Source of the DNA: Helicobacter brantae
GTDB taxonomy: Bacteria > Campylobacterota > Campylobacteria > Campylobacterales > Helicobacteraceae
Length of the DNA: 64,000 nt
Reading direction: 5' to 3'
Assembly: GCF_003364205.1 (NCBI RefSeq)
Contig: NZ_NXLV01000005.1
Coordinates: forward strand, 62,001 to 126,000
Shown here: positions 27,077 through 37,330 of the stretch, piece by piece
Position numbering within the stretch: position 1 is the first letter of the stretch
Layout of the letters: each line of letters begins with the position of its first letter
The notes under the pieces: model-generated
What the model saw: the letters and a program-made list of their open reading frames with translations, nothing else
The model's database searches: none
Told to the model about the DNA's origin: nothing
Program-made: the position numbers and the translations under genes

Positions 27077-28147
27077 ATGAGATATGCACTTGATTATCAT
27101 TCAAACTTCAATGACACCCTACTCTTTTGGATCACACGATATATCCGATACAAACTCACCACACTTTCCAACAAAAATGTCCAAGACAAGCAACGCCTCT
27201 CTATAATGGTAGGCAAACTTCAGCAAGGGATAAAAAGCATACAAGAGCTAGAAAATATCACAAAAGAAGCTAGAAATGCAGGGCTTATCGGAATCGCTAC
27301 CTACTCTAACCCACTCATCAAGCTCTACACCTATCTTAGTGGGTTGGGGCTAGAGAGTATGAGAGGGATTGATGAGGAGTGTTTGAGCGATTTCTTGATG
27401 ATTGAGGGCAGTGGGTTAAGCCCAGCAAGTAAAAAAAACTATCGCATTGCTATTATTGGGTTTTTTGGCTATGTGGATAAGCAAAATGAAGATAGTGCAG
27501 GGCAGAGCTATGTGTTTAATATCGAGCTAAAAAATATCGGTGGGATTAGAGGAAAGAGTGGGCAAAAGCTCCCTGCATATATGAATGAGGTAGAAATTGC
27601 GAAGTTTCTTAAGTGTATTGATGATTTTGAGCAGTCAGAAAGAATCAGTGCTAGAAATCGCCTTGCAATCAAGCTCATCATTTATACAGGGGTGCGTGTG
27701 AGTGAGGCACTCAACCTCAGACTCAAAGACATTTTCCCTGAAGGTGAGGCGTATTTACTCCAAATCCGAGGTAAGGGCGATAAAATGCGAGTGGCAATGA
27801 TAAAACGCAAACATATTCAATCCCTGCTTGATGAATGGCTTATCAAACGCCGTGAATTAGGTATCAAAAGTGAGCTTTTGATTTGCAATCAAAAAGGCTC
27901 TGCCCTCACCCAAGCCTATATCTATAAGGTAGTTGATCAAATCCTAAGCTATGGAGGGATTTTCAAAGAAAAAATGGGGGCTCATATGCTTCGCCACAGC
28001 TTTGCTACCCTACTCTATCAAAAAAGCCAAGATTTGGTTCTTGTGCAAGAGGCTTTAGGACACGCTGATCTCAATACAAGTCGGATTTATACTCACTTTG
28101 ACAAAAATCGCCTAATGGAGGCTGCAAGTCTTATGGATAATATGTAG
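27077..28147 (+). CDS. xerH: Tyrosine recombinase XerH
   Basis: Single-protein dif recombinase that resolves chromosome dimers. 356 residues. The N-terminal core-binding domain resembles H. pylori XerH throughout (LSNKNVQDK, KEARNAGLIGI, SPASKKNYRIAIIGFFGYVDKQN). The catalytic set is complete: Arg207 in TGVRVSEAL, Lys233 in RGKGDK, His303 and Arg306 in HMLRHSF, His329 in LGHA and Tyr338 in RIYTHF. Thus it is of the single-enzyme Campylobacterota type, not XerC/XerD. It lies next to its probable dif site. Confidence 0.95.
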   Translation: MRYALDYHSNFNDTLLFWITRYIRYKLTTLSNKNVQDKQRLSIMVGKLQQGIKSIQELENITKEARNAGLIGIATYSNPLIKLYTYLSGLGLESMRGIDEECLSDFLMIEGSGLSPASKKNYRIAIIGFFGYVDKQNEDSAGQSYVFNIELKNIGGIRGKSGQKLPAYMNEVEIAKFLKCIDDFEQSERISARNRLAIKLIIYTGVRVSEALNLRLKDIFPEGEAYLLQIRGKGDKMRVAMIKRKHIQSLLDEWLIKRRELGIKSELLICNQKGSALTQAYIYKVVDQILSYGGIFKEKMGAHMLRHSFATLLYQKSQDLVLVQEALGHADLNTSRIYTHFDKNRLMEAASLMDNM

Positions 28148-28159
28148 GGCTTCTCTCCC

Positions 28160-29449
28160 CTACTTCTCCCACATCTTTTTATACACACACGCCACGCCAT
28201 AAGCCACAAAGCAAAGAAGCAAGATATAGCCATAGAGGGCATAAGGATATTTTCCACTCAAAGAGAGTGTATGCAAAGTGAGTGCTAGTTGAGGGGTGAA
28301 TCCCCCCACAATCGCATAGCCGATATTGTAAGCAAAGCTAATCCCTGAAAACCTAAATCTCGCCTCAAACACCTCACACATCACAACAGGGGTAAAAATC
28401 ATAATTGCCACACCAAAACAGCTCAAAATATAAGTGATGATTGCCCCCACCTCACTCCTTGCTCCATAAAGATTGTAGAAAAATACCAAAGAGAGAGAGC
28501 CTAAAACCACAGCAAAAACCTTATAGCTTCTTGAGATACCAAACCTATCAGCACACGCCCCTGCCAACACACAACCAAAGACAAGGGAGAGGATTCCACC
28601 CATTTGCACTAGGCTTTTTTGAATGTCTGAAAAGCTCAAAACCTTTTGCATAAAGTTTGGCATAAATAGCACCAATACTACAATACACCCTGCCAAAACC
28701 CAAGTGCTAAACATCGAGAGGATAACGCCTTGCTTTGAAGTCTTTAGCACCTCTTTGAGTGGGAACTTCTCCAAAGCCCTATCTTGCTTCATCTGCTGAA
28801 ACACAGGCGTTTCGCTCAAAAACTTTCTTAGATAGATTGAGATGATTCCAAACACTCCACCGATAAAAAATGGAATCCTCCACCCCCACTCTTTCATCTC
28901 CTCTGCACTCAAACTAAGATTTAAAATCAAAGCCACTAGATTACCAAGCAAGATTCCCCCCACCACAGAAGCTGTCAAAACCCCTAGATAAAGGGCTTTA
29001 TGCTTTTGTGGGGAATGCTCTCGCACAAACACCCATGCCCCTGGCAACTCTCCCCCAATAGCAATCCCTTGAAACACCCTCACAAGGAGTAAGAAAAGAG
29101 GTGCAAGATAGCCAATAGTCTCAAAAGTAGGAATCAAAGAGAGAGAAAAAGTAGGCACAACCATTAGCAAAATACTGAGCATAAACATATTTTTACGTCC
29201 TAGTTTATCGCCAAAATGCCCCATTACAATCCCCCCAATCGGCCTAGCCAAATACCCTGCTGCAAATGTGCCATAGGTGTTGAGATCTCTCCAAAAAGTG
29301 CTTAGCTCTTGAGGGAAAAAGTGCATAGAAATGTATTGGGTGAAGAAAACAAAAATAATAAAATCATAAAACTCCAATGCCCCACCAAGAGAAGAAAGTC
29401 CCAAAGTTTTAAACTCTTGTCTGTCTAGTGTTTTGCGTGAAGTGTGCAT
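28160..29449 (-). CDS. MFS transporter, metabolite:H+ symporter (MHS) type
   Basis: 429-residue inner-membrane protein with about 12 helices. MHS-family marks include ALEFYDFIIF in helix 1, the loop 2-3 motif GHFGDKLGRKN, and RVFQGIAIGGELPGA. Relatives carry proline/betaine, shikimate, citrate or alpha-ketoglutarate; the substrate here is not determinable. It converges on xerH with a 12-nt gap. An AAGTAT/ATACTT palindrome (29461-29478) lies just upstream of its start and might be an operator. Confidence 0.88.
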   Translation of the reverse strand: MHTSRKTLDRQEFKTLGLSSLGGALEFYDFIIFVFFTQYISMHFFPQELSTFWRDLNTYGTFAAGYLARPIGGIVMGHFGDKLGRKNMFMLSILLMVVPTFSLSLIPTFETIGYLAPLFLLLVRVFQGIAIGGELPGAWVFVREHSPQKHKALYLGVLTASVVGGILLGNLVALILNLSLSAEEMKEWGWRIPFFIGGVFGIISIYLRKFLSETPVFQQMKQDRALEKFPLKEVLKTSKQGVILSMFSTWVLAGCIVVLVLFMPNFMQKVLSFSDIQKSLVQMGGILSLVFGCVLAGACADRFGISRSYKVFAVVLGSLSLVFFYNLYGARSEVGAIITYILSCFGVAIMIFTPVVMCEVFEARFRFSGISFAYNIGYAIVGGFTPQLALTLHTLSLSGKYPYALYGYILLLCFVAYGVACVYKKMWEK

Positions 29450-29586
29450 AACATTCTCTCCAAGTATGTATATATACTTTTTCTTAAAAAAAGATGCATA
29501 TCTTTTATAATTAATCTTTTTTCAAAACCATTTATTTAGAGAAAACAAGTACACTCTCCAAAAAAATGAATAAAAGTAAAAAATAA

Positions 29587-30486
29587 ATGGAACAAAAAAG
29601 AGAACTGATTGTTAATCCTTTTTATTCTGATTTGCATCTTGGTTTAGATTATTATATCCTAAGCTTACACAAAAAAGCAAAAAGACTATGGAAAAGGGGA
29701 ATTTATACCAATGCTTATCACCCTCAAAGCCCTCTTAATCCTTGGGCATTTATTCGAGTCTGCAATGAGGCAGAAACCCTGAGGCAAAGCCTTGAGTCTA
29801 TCATAGGAGCAATTTCAAGAGGAATCATTGTTTATAATGAATGCACAGATGGGAGTGAGGAGATTATCAAAGAGTTTTGCTCCAAGTATCAAGGATTTAA
29901 GTGTGTGGAATTCCCCCACTCTGTGGCACAATGTCGGTGTACTCAAGAAGAGTTTGAGAGCAAAAAAACTTTGGCTGATTATTATAATTTTGCTTTGAGC
30001 TTTATCCCTCAAGGAGAATGGCTAGTCAAGATTGATTGTGATCAAATCTATGACGCTCAAAAACTCAAAGAGAGTTTTGCACTTGCCACAAAACCGACAG
30101 ATATTGTATTTTATTTCAGAATGAATCTCCATTGCTTTGATTATGAGATTTACCTAGATAAAAACTCTCCAATCCTAGATCCAAAGGATCATTGGTTGAT
30201 TTGCAATAATGGATTGTCTTTTGACAACGCTATTCAAGAGAGTGATGAAAAAGGGGTGTATTATTGGGAATTACTTCAAATCCCCTGTGAGTATTGTGAG
30301 ATTAACGCACCTCTAAACACTTGGCATTTTCCACTTCTCAAAGCAAGTCGCAAATCTCTTGCCTCAAAATACAATCATATCCCCCTATCTGATTACAAAG
30401 AAGTAATCCCTACAAGATTTCTTAAAAGAATCGCTCCTGATATGCTAGATGAAAAAAGGATTTTACGCCTTCTCAAAGGGGAGTAG
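29587..30486 (+). CDS. CgtA-like beta-1,4-N-acetylgalactosaminyltransferase homologue
   Basis: 299 residues. The body resembles the Campylobacter CgtA family (GT82), which adds GalNAc to lipooligosaccharide in ganglioside mimicry: SPLNPWAFIRVCNEAETLRQSL, then NECTDGSEEII, then FIPQGEWLVKIDCDQIYDA. The Asp-Cys-Asp in the last segment is the likely DXD nucleotide-sugar site. There is no signal peptide; it would act at the cytoplasmic membrane face. It stands alone, far from any visible LOS cluster, with a weak RBS and somewhat AT-rich codons, which may indicate transfer. Acceptor and donor are not provable here. Confidence 0.75.
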   Translation: MEQKRELIVNPFYSDLHLGLDYYILSLHKKAKRLWKRGIYTNAYHPQSPLNPWAFIRVCNEAETLRQSLESIIGAISRGIIVYNECTDGSEEIIKEFCSKYQGFKCVEFPHSVAQCRCTQEEFESKKTLADYYNFALSFIPQGEWLVKIDCDQIYDAQKLKESFALATKPTDIVFYFRMNLHCFDYEIYLDKNSPILDPKDHWLICNNGLSFDNAIQESDEKGVYYWELLQIPCEYCEINAPLNTWHFPLLKASRKSLASKYNHIPLSDYKEVIPTRFLKRIAPDMLDEKRILRLLKGE

Positions 30487-30516
30487 CTCCCTACTCTACC
30501 CTTTAAGAGAGAAATA

Positions 30517-32040
30517 TTAAGAGATTTTGAACAGCTCTAAGTCTTCTTTGACACTGGAGATTGTGCCGAGGTTAAATTTCTCCACTAAGTATTGTGTGAT
30601 ATTTGGAGTGAGGAATGCAGGGAGAGTTGGTCCGATATGAATGTTTTTCACTCCCAAGTGCAAGAGTGCTAGAAGCACGATGATTGCCTTTTGCTCATAC
30701 CACGCAATGTTATAGACGATAGGCAACTCATTGACATCAGCTAGTCCAAAGGCTTCTTTGAGTTTGAGAGCGATGACAACTAGAGAGTAAGAATCATTGC
30801 ACTGCCCTGCATCAAGCACTCGTGGGATTCCATCGATATCTCCAAGATTGAGCTTGATATAGCGATATTTTGCACAACCTGCTGTGAGGATTACGCTATC
30901 TTTTGGCAAGGCTTTGGCAAACTCAGTGTAGTATTCTCGGCTTGTATGTCTTCCATCACACCCACCAAGCACGATAAATTTCTTGATTTTCCCTGCCTTG
31001 ACTGCATCAATGACTTTATCTTGCAATGCACTCACTTGGGCGTGTGCAAATCCTCCGATAATACTTCCATTATCAATGGCTTTGGGAGGTTGGCATTTTT
31101 TGGCTTGCTCGATGAGTGGGGTAAAGTCTTTTTTGCCATTGACTTCTTCAATGTGCTTTAGTCCATCATAGCCCACAACTCCTGTGGTATAAATCCTATC
31201 TTTATAACTCTCACGCACAGGCATTAGGCAGTTTGTCGTCATCAAAATCACACCATTGAAGCTCTCAAACTCGCTTTGTTGTTGCCACCAAGCTCCTCCA
31301 TAGTTACCTCTAAAATGCTTGTATTTCTTAAAGGCTGGATAGTAGTGTGCAGGAAGCATTTCTGAGTGAGTGTAAATCTCCACACCACTATCTTTGCTCT
31401 GCTCTAGGAGCATTTCCATATCGTGCAAATCGTGTCCTGAGATGAGAATCCCTGGCTTATCCCCTACTCCGATATTTACCTCTGTGATTTCAGGATTTCC
31501 ATATTTGCTTGTATTTGCTCGATCTAGCAATTCCATTGCTTTCACGCCCATTGCCCCTGTCTTATCCACCAAAGCAATATACTCTTCTAAGCTATGCTCT
31601 TGAGTGAGATATCCCAAAGTATCGCTCACAAAATCAAACAATTCTTCATTTTCAAATCCAAGTTGCAATGCGTGATAAAGATATGCACTCATTCCTTTTA
31701 GTCCATAGATGACTAGCTCTTGGAGTGAATGCTTATCAGCGTCAAAATTCTCAATCATCTCTAGGCTCAAAAGCTCATCAATGCTTTTGTCTTGATAGGT
31801 TTTTGTGATTGCATTGCTTATATCTGTGGCTGAAAAATTTGCATTAGTGATAGTCATAAAGAGATTGTGAATGATTTGAAGCTTCATCTCTTTATCAGCC
31901 TTAAATGAAGCTAACTGACTAGCCTTAATGAGTGCGTCTTGCAAGTTTGCGACTTGGTAAGTCTTCCCACATACGCCATTATTGGTACAAGCCTCATTTT
32001 TTAGTGTTTCTTGGCATTGATAACAAAACATTTTTTCCAT
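30517..32040 (-). CDS. hcp: Hybrid cluster protein (hydroxylamine/NO reductase)
   Basis: Fe-S protein for nitrosative stress, reducing NO or hydroxylamine. 507 residues with the N-terminal Cx2Cx8Cx5C cluster motif ([22 protein letters not shown]). Hybrid-cluster ligands lie in the C-terminal half ([25 protein letters not shown]). GGAGG precedes the ATG. It is 63 nt downstream of a CRP/FNR-type regulator gene that probably controls it. Confidence 0.94.
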   Translation of the reverse strand: MEKMFCYQCQETLKNEACTNNGVCGKTYQVANLQDALIKASQLASFKADKEMKLQIIHNLFMTITNANFSATDISNAITKTYQDKSIDELLSLEMIENFDADKHSLQELVIYGLKGMSAYLYHALQLGFENEELFDFVSDTLGYLTQEHSLEEYIALVDKTGAMGVKAMELLDRANTSKYGNPEITEVNIGVGDKPGILISGHDLHDMEMLLEQSKDSGVEIYTHSEMLPAHYYPAFKKYKHFRGNYGGAWWQQQSEFESFNGVILMTTNCLMPVRESYKDRIYTTGVVGYDGLKHIEEVNGKKDFTPLIEQAKKCQPPKAIDNGSIIGGFAHAQVSALQDKVIDAVKAGKIKKFIVLGGCDGRHTSREYYTEFAKALPKDSVILTAGCAKYRYIKLNLGDIDGIPRVLDAGQCNDSYSLVVIALKLKEAFGLADVNELPIVYNIAWYEQKAIIVLLALLHLGVKNIHIGPTLPAFLTPNITQYLVEKFNLGTISSVKEDLELFKIS

Positions 32041-32103
32041 ATTTTCCTCCGATTTTGAAATTGCAAGGGAATACTAGAGAAAAAGCAAAAAAATGTCGGT
32101 AAT

Positions 32104-32694
32104 TTAGATTACGATTTTGAGAGTTTTTGTTTTATTTTCCTCTATAATCACCCCCTCTTTTATCATTGCCAAGATTTCTTTGGAGAGTGCAGGGCGTGAG
32201 ACTCCCAAAAAGTCGGCAAGTTCATAGCGTTTGAGTGGGGTTTGGGGGTGGGAGCTGAGGTAGTGAAGGATTTTTTCTCTCAAAGAAGCTTTGCTAAGGA
32301 GTTGAATCTTATTGGAGAGATTGAAAGCCTTTTTGGCTAGGACTTTATTCATCGCTTTTGACATATGAGAGAGGACAAAGTCTTTGGGGATAGCTAGAAG
32401 CTCCCCTTCTTGTGCCATAAGCGTATAGTAGGGATAGGGAGCGTCCAAAAACAGCACCACCTCTCCAAAACACTCTCCCCTCTCCTCAAATACAGCGATG
32501 ATATTGCGTTTGCCCTCCAGCGTATTCTCACACACATACACCACCCCACTTAGCAAAATATAGAGGTATTTTGGAATATCTTCAATCTCAAAAATACTCT
32601 CACCCTTTTTGAAGTGCAAAATCTTGCTAGAAGAGAGGATAAGGTTTTTGTCCTCAATATCAGAGAATAAAAAGTGATTGAGTATTTCTCTCAA
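32104..32694 (-). CDS. CRP/FNR-family regulator, HcpR-like
   Basis: 196 residues: a cyclic-nucleotide-binding-like sensor domain (about 20-120), a dimer helix and a C-terminal HTH (YELADFLGVSRPALSKEI). There is no FNR-type N-terminal cysteine cluster. The start is TTG with GGAGGGG 7 nt upstream, inside the end of nadC. Regulators in this position next to hcp (HcpR, NssR, DNR types) respond to nitric oxide and activate hcp, which is the likely role here. Its TTG start and 4-nt gap after nadC suggest transcription with the NAD operon. Confidence 0.82.
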   Translation of the reverse strand: MREILNHFLFSDIEDKNLILSSSKILHFKKGESIFEIEDIPKYLYILLSGVVYVCENTLEGKRNIIAVFEERGECFGEVVLFLDAPYPYYTLMAQEGELLAIPKDFVLSHMSKAMNKVLAKKAFNLSNKIQLLSKASLREKILHYLSSHPQTPLKRYELADFLGVSRPALSKEILAMIKEGVIIEENKTKTLKIVI

Positions 32695-32698
32695 CTTT

Positions 32699-33517
32699 TT
32701 ACCCCTCCATTTTTAGGCTGATATCTATCCAAGTGGCTTGGTGGATTAGACTTCCACTAGAGATTGCATCTACTCCACTTTGGGCGTATTGTGTGAGGTT
32801 ATCTAGTGTGATATTTCCACTTGCTTCAAGCAAGATATGAGGATATTTGGCATTACGAATCTTTACAACCTCAGAGATAAGTAAGGGGGACATATTATCA
32901 CACATTACAATATCTGCCCCACTCTCAAACGCCCTTTCACACGCCTCTACACTCTCACACTCCACTTCTATTCTACAAGTGAAAGGCAATTTGCTTCTAG
33001 CTTGAGAGATGAAGGCTTTGAGATCGTAGATATGGGCCAAATGCGTATCTTTAAGCATCAAAGCGTCATCTAAGCCAAAGCGATGATTCTGCCCTCCACC
33101 ATTTTGCACAGAGTATTTTTCAAACGCTCTTAACAATGGGCGAGTTTTGCGAGTGTCTAGGAGTTTGAGAGAGGTGTTTTGAAGTTTTTTTGCGTATTTG
33201 CTAGTGTGAGTGGCAATCCCACTGCTATGCTGAAGCATATTTAGGGCTGTTCGCTCAATTTTTAGCACTTGCAGATAACTACCGCTAATTTTTCCTAGAA
33301 TCTCCCCTCTCTCAAAGCCCTCAGAGTCTTTTTTGTATAGCTCCAAACTTAGATGAGTGATTTCGCACAATGCTCTAAGATAGCTCTCTCCTGAGAAGAT
33401 TCCACTCTCTTTGGCTAAAAACTTTGCACTCACCTCTCTATCTTCTGCCACTCTCTCAAAGAGATCTCCCCTCCCTATATCTTCACTCAAAACCTCTTTG
33501 ACAAAAGAGTGTATCAC
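32699..33517 (-). CDS. nadC: Quinolinate phosphoribosyltransferase
   Basis: Converts quinolinate and PRPP to nicotinate mononucleotide in NAD synthesis. 272 residues. Key segments are the arginine-rich active site [33 protein letters not shown] and EVECESVEA. Starts with GTG overlapping the nadA stop (GTGA). Encoded with nadA, while nadB lies 17 kb away. Confidence 0.94.
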   Translation of the reverse strand: MIHSFVKEVLSEDIGRGDLFERVAEDREVSAKFLAKESGIFSGESYLRALCEITHLSLELYKKDSEGFERGEILGKISGSYLQVLKIERTALNMLQHSSGIATHTSKYAKKLQNTSLKLLDTRKTRPLLRAFEKYSVQNGGGQNHRFGLDDALMLKDTHLAHIYDLKAFISQARSKLPFTCRIEVECESVEACERAFESGADIVMCDNMSPLLISEVVKIRNAKYPHILLEASGNITLDNLTQYAQSGVDAISSGSLIHQATWIDISLKMEG

Positions 33518-34530
33518 TTGGAAAGCTCCATCATCTTATCTAATGCCCTCTTAGCAAGTGCAGAGATATTGCTATCAAGATTGATTTCATTATATGGCTC
33601 TCCTCTCTCATAAGCCTCTAAAACATTGATAATATCATCAAGTGTGGTTTCATTCATTGTGGGGCATTCAGGCTTGGTTGAAGAGAGGACAAAGGTGTAA
33701 TTCACCCCATTCACAGGCTTTCTTAGGCGATTGACTAGATTAAACTCCGTTCCCACTGCCACTCTTTGGGTAGGCTCTAGGGAATTGACAAAATTGATGA
33801 TTTGACTTGTTGAGCCTACAAAGTCTGACTTTGCCACCACTTCAGGGGGGCATTCAGGGTGCGTGGCGATGAGAATATCAGGGAATTTAGCTCTATAAAA
33901 CTCAATATCCTCTACGCTAAAGAGCTGATGAACCGAGCAAAATCCATCATAGCAAATAATCTCAGCTCTCAAAACCTCTTCTTTGCTACTCACTCCTAGC
34001 ACAGCTGAGGGGATAGAGTGCCTTTGGGCAAGGTTTAGCCCTAGACAGCGATCAGGGAGGAAGAAGATTTTTTTGTTGTGGCTTTTGGCATATTCAAAGA
34101 TTTTACTTGCATTAGCACTCGTGCAAACCACTCCACCCATCTCCCCTACTTTGGCTTTGACTTCGGCATTGGAATTGATATAAGTGATTGGGAAAATATC
34201 TTCTTTTTTTATCCCATAGCTCTCCATAAGCTTGATACTCTCATCATAATAAGAGCTATCAATCATTCTAGCCATAGAACAACACGCAAGGCGTGGCATA
34301 ATCACACGCTTTTGAGGGGAGAGGATTTTGACACTCTGCCCCATAAATCCCACTCCACAAAACACCACCAAGCTTCTAGGATTGCCACTTGCATTTCTTG
34401 CAAGCTCCAAACTATCCCCCACCAAATCTGCCACTTCTACGATTTCATCTCTTTGATAATAATGTGCCACAAGCAAGGCGTCATTTCTATCTAGCAACTC
34501 TCTAATGCGTTTTGCTTTCTCTACGCTCAT
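33514..34530 (-). CDS. nadA: Quinolinate synthase
   Basis: [4Fe-4S] enzyme condensing iminoaspartate with dihydroxyacetone phosphate to quinolinate. 338 residues with three pseudo-repeated domains. Likely cluster cysteines lie in [16 protein letters not shown] and HPECPPEV. Also visible are [11 protein letters not shown] and the [10 protein letters not shown] segment. GAGGAG precedes the ATG. Upstream member of the nadA-nadC pair; the cluster makes it sensitive to oxidants and NO. Confidence 0.94.
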   Translation of the reverse strand: MSVEKAKRIRELLDRNDALLVAHYYQRDEIVEVADLVGDSLELARNASGNPRSLVVFCGVGFMGQSVKILSPQKRVIMPRLACCSMARMIDSSYYDESIKLMESYGIKKEDIFPITYINSNAEVKAKVGEMGGVVCTSANASKIFEYAKSHNKKIFFLPDRCLGLNLAQRHSIPSAVLGVSSKEEVLRAEIICYDGFCSVHQLFSVEDIEFYRAKFPDILIATHPECPPEVVAKSDFVGSTSQIINFVNSLEPTQRVAVGTEFNLVNRLRKPVNGVNYTFVLSSTKPECPTMNETTLDDIINVLEAYERGEPYNEINLDSNISALAKRALDKMMELSK

Positions 34531-34539
34531 TTTCTCCTC

Positions 34540-35331
34540 CTAGCTGATAAATTCCCCCACACTCTCTCCAAACCTTACCTTATCCCCCTCTTTGGTAAAT
34601 GGAGAGTAATCTTTTTGAAAAGTCAAGATTGTAGAACCCATTTTAAACAATCCCACTTCTTCTCCTTTGGCGATGAAAATGGGTGTGGGGTAAGTGTAGG
34701 CAGTGTTGATATTGGCTTTGGCATTGGTGTGGATTCTGCTCTCACAATGCACCACCATTTGCCCCACATTCAACGCCCCAATCGCTACATAAAACATTTT
34801 ATGCCCTAGACTATCTCTAGCCACTAGCACGACTCGCTCATTGCGGATAAAGAGGTTTTGATTTTTTTGCAAAGAGGGGCGATTGACAGGCAAAAGCTCT
34901 CCTGCAAAGTAGCGAATCTCTTCAATATGCATATCACTTGGAGCGTGAAAGCGATGGTAGTCTTTGGGGGAGAGATAGAAATTTGTATAAAAATACTCCC
35001 CTTCCACCCCCTCTCCAAGCAATTCTCTCACACAATAATCCATTCCCTTAATCTGCAATGCCGTATTATCTTGCACTCTACCCTGCTCCATTATCAAAGA
35101 ATCACAAGGGGAGATGATGATTTGAGGGTTAGAGTCAAAACTTCTAGGAGTTTTAAGCTCTCGTGTAAAAAGAGCATTGAGTGTTGGATAACTCTCAATA
35201 GAATCAAACTCGCTCAAATCAATATCAAAAATCCTCACATAGCTTTGATTGACAATCTTTTGAAACCATTTGGGGAATTGATGAGAAGCAAATTTGCCAA
35301 AATATCTTGAGAGAGTATTACTATCTAGCAT
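34540..35331 (-). CDS. psd: Phosphatidylserine decarboxylase proenzyme
   Basis: Makes phosphatidylethanolamine at the inner membrane. 263 residues. The FKMGSTILTF segment near the C-terminus contains the Gly-Ser-Thr self-cleavage site that creates the pyruvoyl group. NLYLSPKDYHRFHAP-like sequence (TNFYLSPKDYHRFHAP) and VGALNVG-like AIGALNVG are further family marks. Sits between nadA and a small membrane gene, as in H. pylori. Confidence 0.93.
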   Translation of the reverse strand: MLDSNTLSRYFGKFASHQFPKWFQKIVNQSYVRIFDIDLSEFDSIESYPTLNALFTRELKTPRSFDSNPQIIISPCDSLIMEQGRVQDNTALQIKGMDYCVRELLGEGVEGEYFYTNFYLSPKDYHRFHAPSDMHIEEIRYFAGELLPVNRPSLQKNQNLFIRNERVVLVARDSLGHKMFYVAIGALNVGQMVVHCESRIHTNAKANINTAYTYPTPIFIAKGEEVGLFKMGSTILTFQKDYSPFTKEGDKVRFGESVGEFIS

Positions 35332-35868
35332 TTATTTTCCTTTGTAGGCGATATTTGAGAGTTGCAAAAAGAGTTCGATTTCTCCTCTTGTGATTCCAAG
35401 CTCTTTGGCGATTACTTCAGGACTCTTGCCCTCTTCTAAGAGTGCTGAGATTTTTTTCTCATCGATACTTGTCGCTGAGCTTGAGAAAAATTCTAGCTCT
35501 TTAATCTTGCCATCAAGACTACTGAGGTTGTCAGTGGCTAGGCGTATCTCATCATTGACTTTTTGCTCAATACTCTCTAAATGCTCAAAAGTCTTGCTCA
35601 ATGAGTGTGTAAGAATATCTTTGGTTTGGCTCTCTACTTGGTTTTGAATCTCTATCGCCCTCTCCTCTTGCTCTCCCTCAACCTTTTTGATATATTGCTG
35701 AATCTTATACATTTCTTCATAAAGATTATCAATCGCGTTTTCAAACTTATCTAGTCTTCTTGTCGCTTCCAAATCTTTAAGATAAGTAAAAAGCAAAATC
35801 AAAAATGAAGCAAGACCGATAAATCCACTCAAAACTAGATTTAAATTTTGCTCAATCCAAGGCATCAT
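35332..35868 (-). CDS. Membrane-anchored coiled-coil protein
   Basis: 178 residues. One N-terminal membrane helix (about 10-30) is followed by a long charged coiled coil (about 35-130). A short C-terminal helical part (SPEVIAKELGITRGEIELFLQLS) looks like a HTH-type helix pair. Starts immediately after the stop of the previous gene (TAGATGATG). Corresponds in position to a conserved gene between psd and ubiA in H. pylori. Function unknown. Confidence 0.75.
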   Translation of the reverse strand: MMPWIEQNLNLVLSGFIGLASFLILLFTYLKDLEATRRLDKFENAIDNLYEEMYKIQQYIKKVEGEQEERAIEIQNQVESQTKDILTHSLSKTFEHLESIEQKVNDEIRLATDNLSSLDGKIKELEFFSSSATSIDEKKISALLEEGKSPEVIAKELGITRGEIELFLQLSNIAYKGK

Positions 35869-36414
35869 CTAAAACTCTCCTTCTCTTCTGCTTCTGATCT
35901 CCATTCTCTCGCACTCTACCACATAGCTATCATAGCTTTGATTGTGCATTGTGCCAATTTTAACAATTTTAGCAATATGAGGGGTTAGCATAGTGAAAAA
36001 CAAAGGAATGATTTTACTTGGAAATACGGGCAAATCAAATCTTGCATAATAGGTTTTCCCCACCTCTAGCTCTTCTTCAAAGCACAATACCCCATGCCCA
36101 ATGCTATGGGTTTGGATTTGTTTGTGAAGTGGAAGGAGTGGGGATTGCTGAATGGAAAGTTTTTGCTCCAATCTCTCTAGCTTCTTATACACCTCTACAA
36201 GAAGCTCTAGCATTACTTCATCTCCCTCATAATCCCTTCCTTTGGAGAGTTTAAGCCATTTCTCAATCCCACTCTCCTCAATTTGATTGAGCCTAATGTA
36301 TTCTTGGAGATATTTTCCCTCAATCTCTTGCACCTCTTGAGCTTCCACATCAAGCACACATCGTGCAATCCTTGTTTCTAGTCCTATCTCTTTGCATAAA
36401 TTCAAAAAATCCAT
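35869..36414 (-). CDS. Conserved hypothetical, possible PilZ-like C-terminus
   Basis: 181 residues. The N-terminal half is helical and acidic. The C-terminal half (GHGVLCFEEELEVGKTYYARFDLPVF ... YVVECERMEIRSRR) has the strand pattern of a PilZ-like barrel, but the c-di-GMP-binding RxxxR start is not evident. Tightly packed between ubiA (3-nt gap) and the coiled-coil gene. Function not assigned. Confidence 0.65.
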   Translation of the reverse strand: MDFLNLCKEIGLETRIARCVLDVEAQEVQEIEGKYLQEYIRLNQIEESGIEKWLKLSKGRDYEGDEVMLELLVEVYKKLERLEQKLSIQQSPLLPLHKQIQTHSIGHGVLCFEEELEVGKTYYARFDLPVFPSKIIPLFFTMLTPHIAKIVKIGTMHNQSYDSYVVECERMEIRSRREGEF

Positions 36415-36417
36415 ACT

Positions 36418-37284
36418 CTACTCCATTACCAAATCTAAAATCATCATTACCAAAAACACAAATCCCAAATACCCATTACTCACAAAAAACGCCTTAGGAA
36501 TGTGGGCAAAATCTTTGCTGACAAGGTATTGCTCATATCCCAAAATCATTGCACAAAGCCCAAGCCCCACATAAGCAATCTCTCCACACCCAAACAAAGC
36601 AAGGAAAATCCCCCAAAAGATAAGCGTGAGGAGATGAAAGATTCTTGAGATAAGAAGCGTTTTTTTCGCTCCAAAAATACTAGGGATAGAGTGCAATCCC
36701 TCTTTTTTGTCAAACTCCATATCTTGCAAGGAATACAGCAAATCAAACCCTGCCACCCAAAATAGTACCCCCAAGGAGAGTGCCACACACCACAGAGGAA
36801 TCTCCCCTAGCACTGCGATACTCCCTGCAATAGGTGCAAGTCCTAGACTTAAGCCCAAAACGATATGAGCTAGATAAGAAAATCGCTTCATATAAGAGTA
36901 AAACCCCAAAATCAGCAAAAATGGGATTGAGAGAGAGAAAGCTAAAGTGTTGATAAAATAACTCACCACTACAAACCCCAAAGCATTACCCAAGATAAGA
37001 ATCCTCATCATCTTAGGAGAAACTCTCCCATCGACACTTGGACGATTTTTTGTGCGAATATTTTTGCTATCAATATCTCTATCTACATAGCGATTGACAC
37101 TCATTGCAAAATTTCTAGCAAAAATCAATGCCAAAGCACACAAAAGAAGCAAAGAAGTTCCAAACCATAGAGAATGATTCTTTTGCATTGAGGCACACAA
37201 AAGTGCAATCAGCATAAAAGGAGCAGAAAAAATCGTATGCTCAAAAGCGACTAGCTCACTAAAATCTTTGAGTCTTTTTATCAA
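36418..37284 (-). CDS. mqnP: UbiA-family prenyltransferase, probably MqnP of the futalosine pathway
   Basis: Inner-membrane protein of 288 residues with about nine helices that attaches a polyprenyl chain to the quinone head group. The first Asp-rich motif is NRYVDRDIDSKN and the second is in DLLYSLQDMEFDKKEG. Helicobacter makes menaquinone by the futalosine route, so MqnP is the likely role rather than ubiquinone synthesis. The start is TTG with GGAG 6 nt upstream. Confidence 0.88.
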   Translation of the reverse strand: MIKRLKDFSELVAFEHTIFSAPFMLIALLCASMQKNHSLWFGTSLLLLCALALIFARNFAMSVNRYVDRDIDSKNIRTKNRPSVDGRVSPKMMRILILGNALGFVVVSYFINTLAFSLSIPFLLILGFYSYMKRFSYLAHIVLGLSLGLAPIAGSIAVLGEIPLWCVALSLGVLFWVAGFDLLYSLQDMEFDKKEGLHSIPSIFGAKKTLLISRIFHLLTLIFWGIFLALFGCGEIAYVGLGLCAMILGYEQYLVSKDFAHIPKAFFVSNGYLGFVFLVMMILDLVME

Positions 37285-37330
37285 TCACCTCTCCAAGTTT
37301 TTAAAATTTTTAAATCTGTGATTTTACTCT

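Noticed and set aside
29566-29586. Upstream extension of the glycosyltransferase through an A7 run
   Set aside because: The in-frame ATG at 29566 meets a stop immediately before the ATG at 29587, so it is not an extension.
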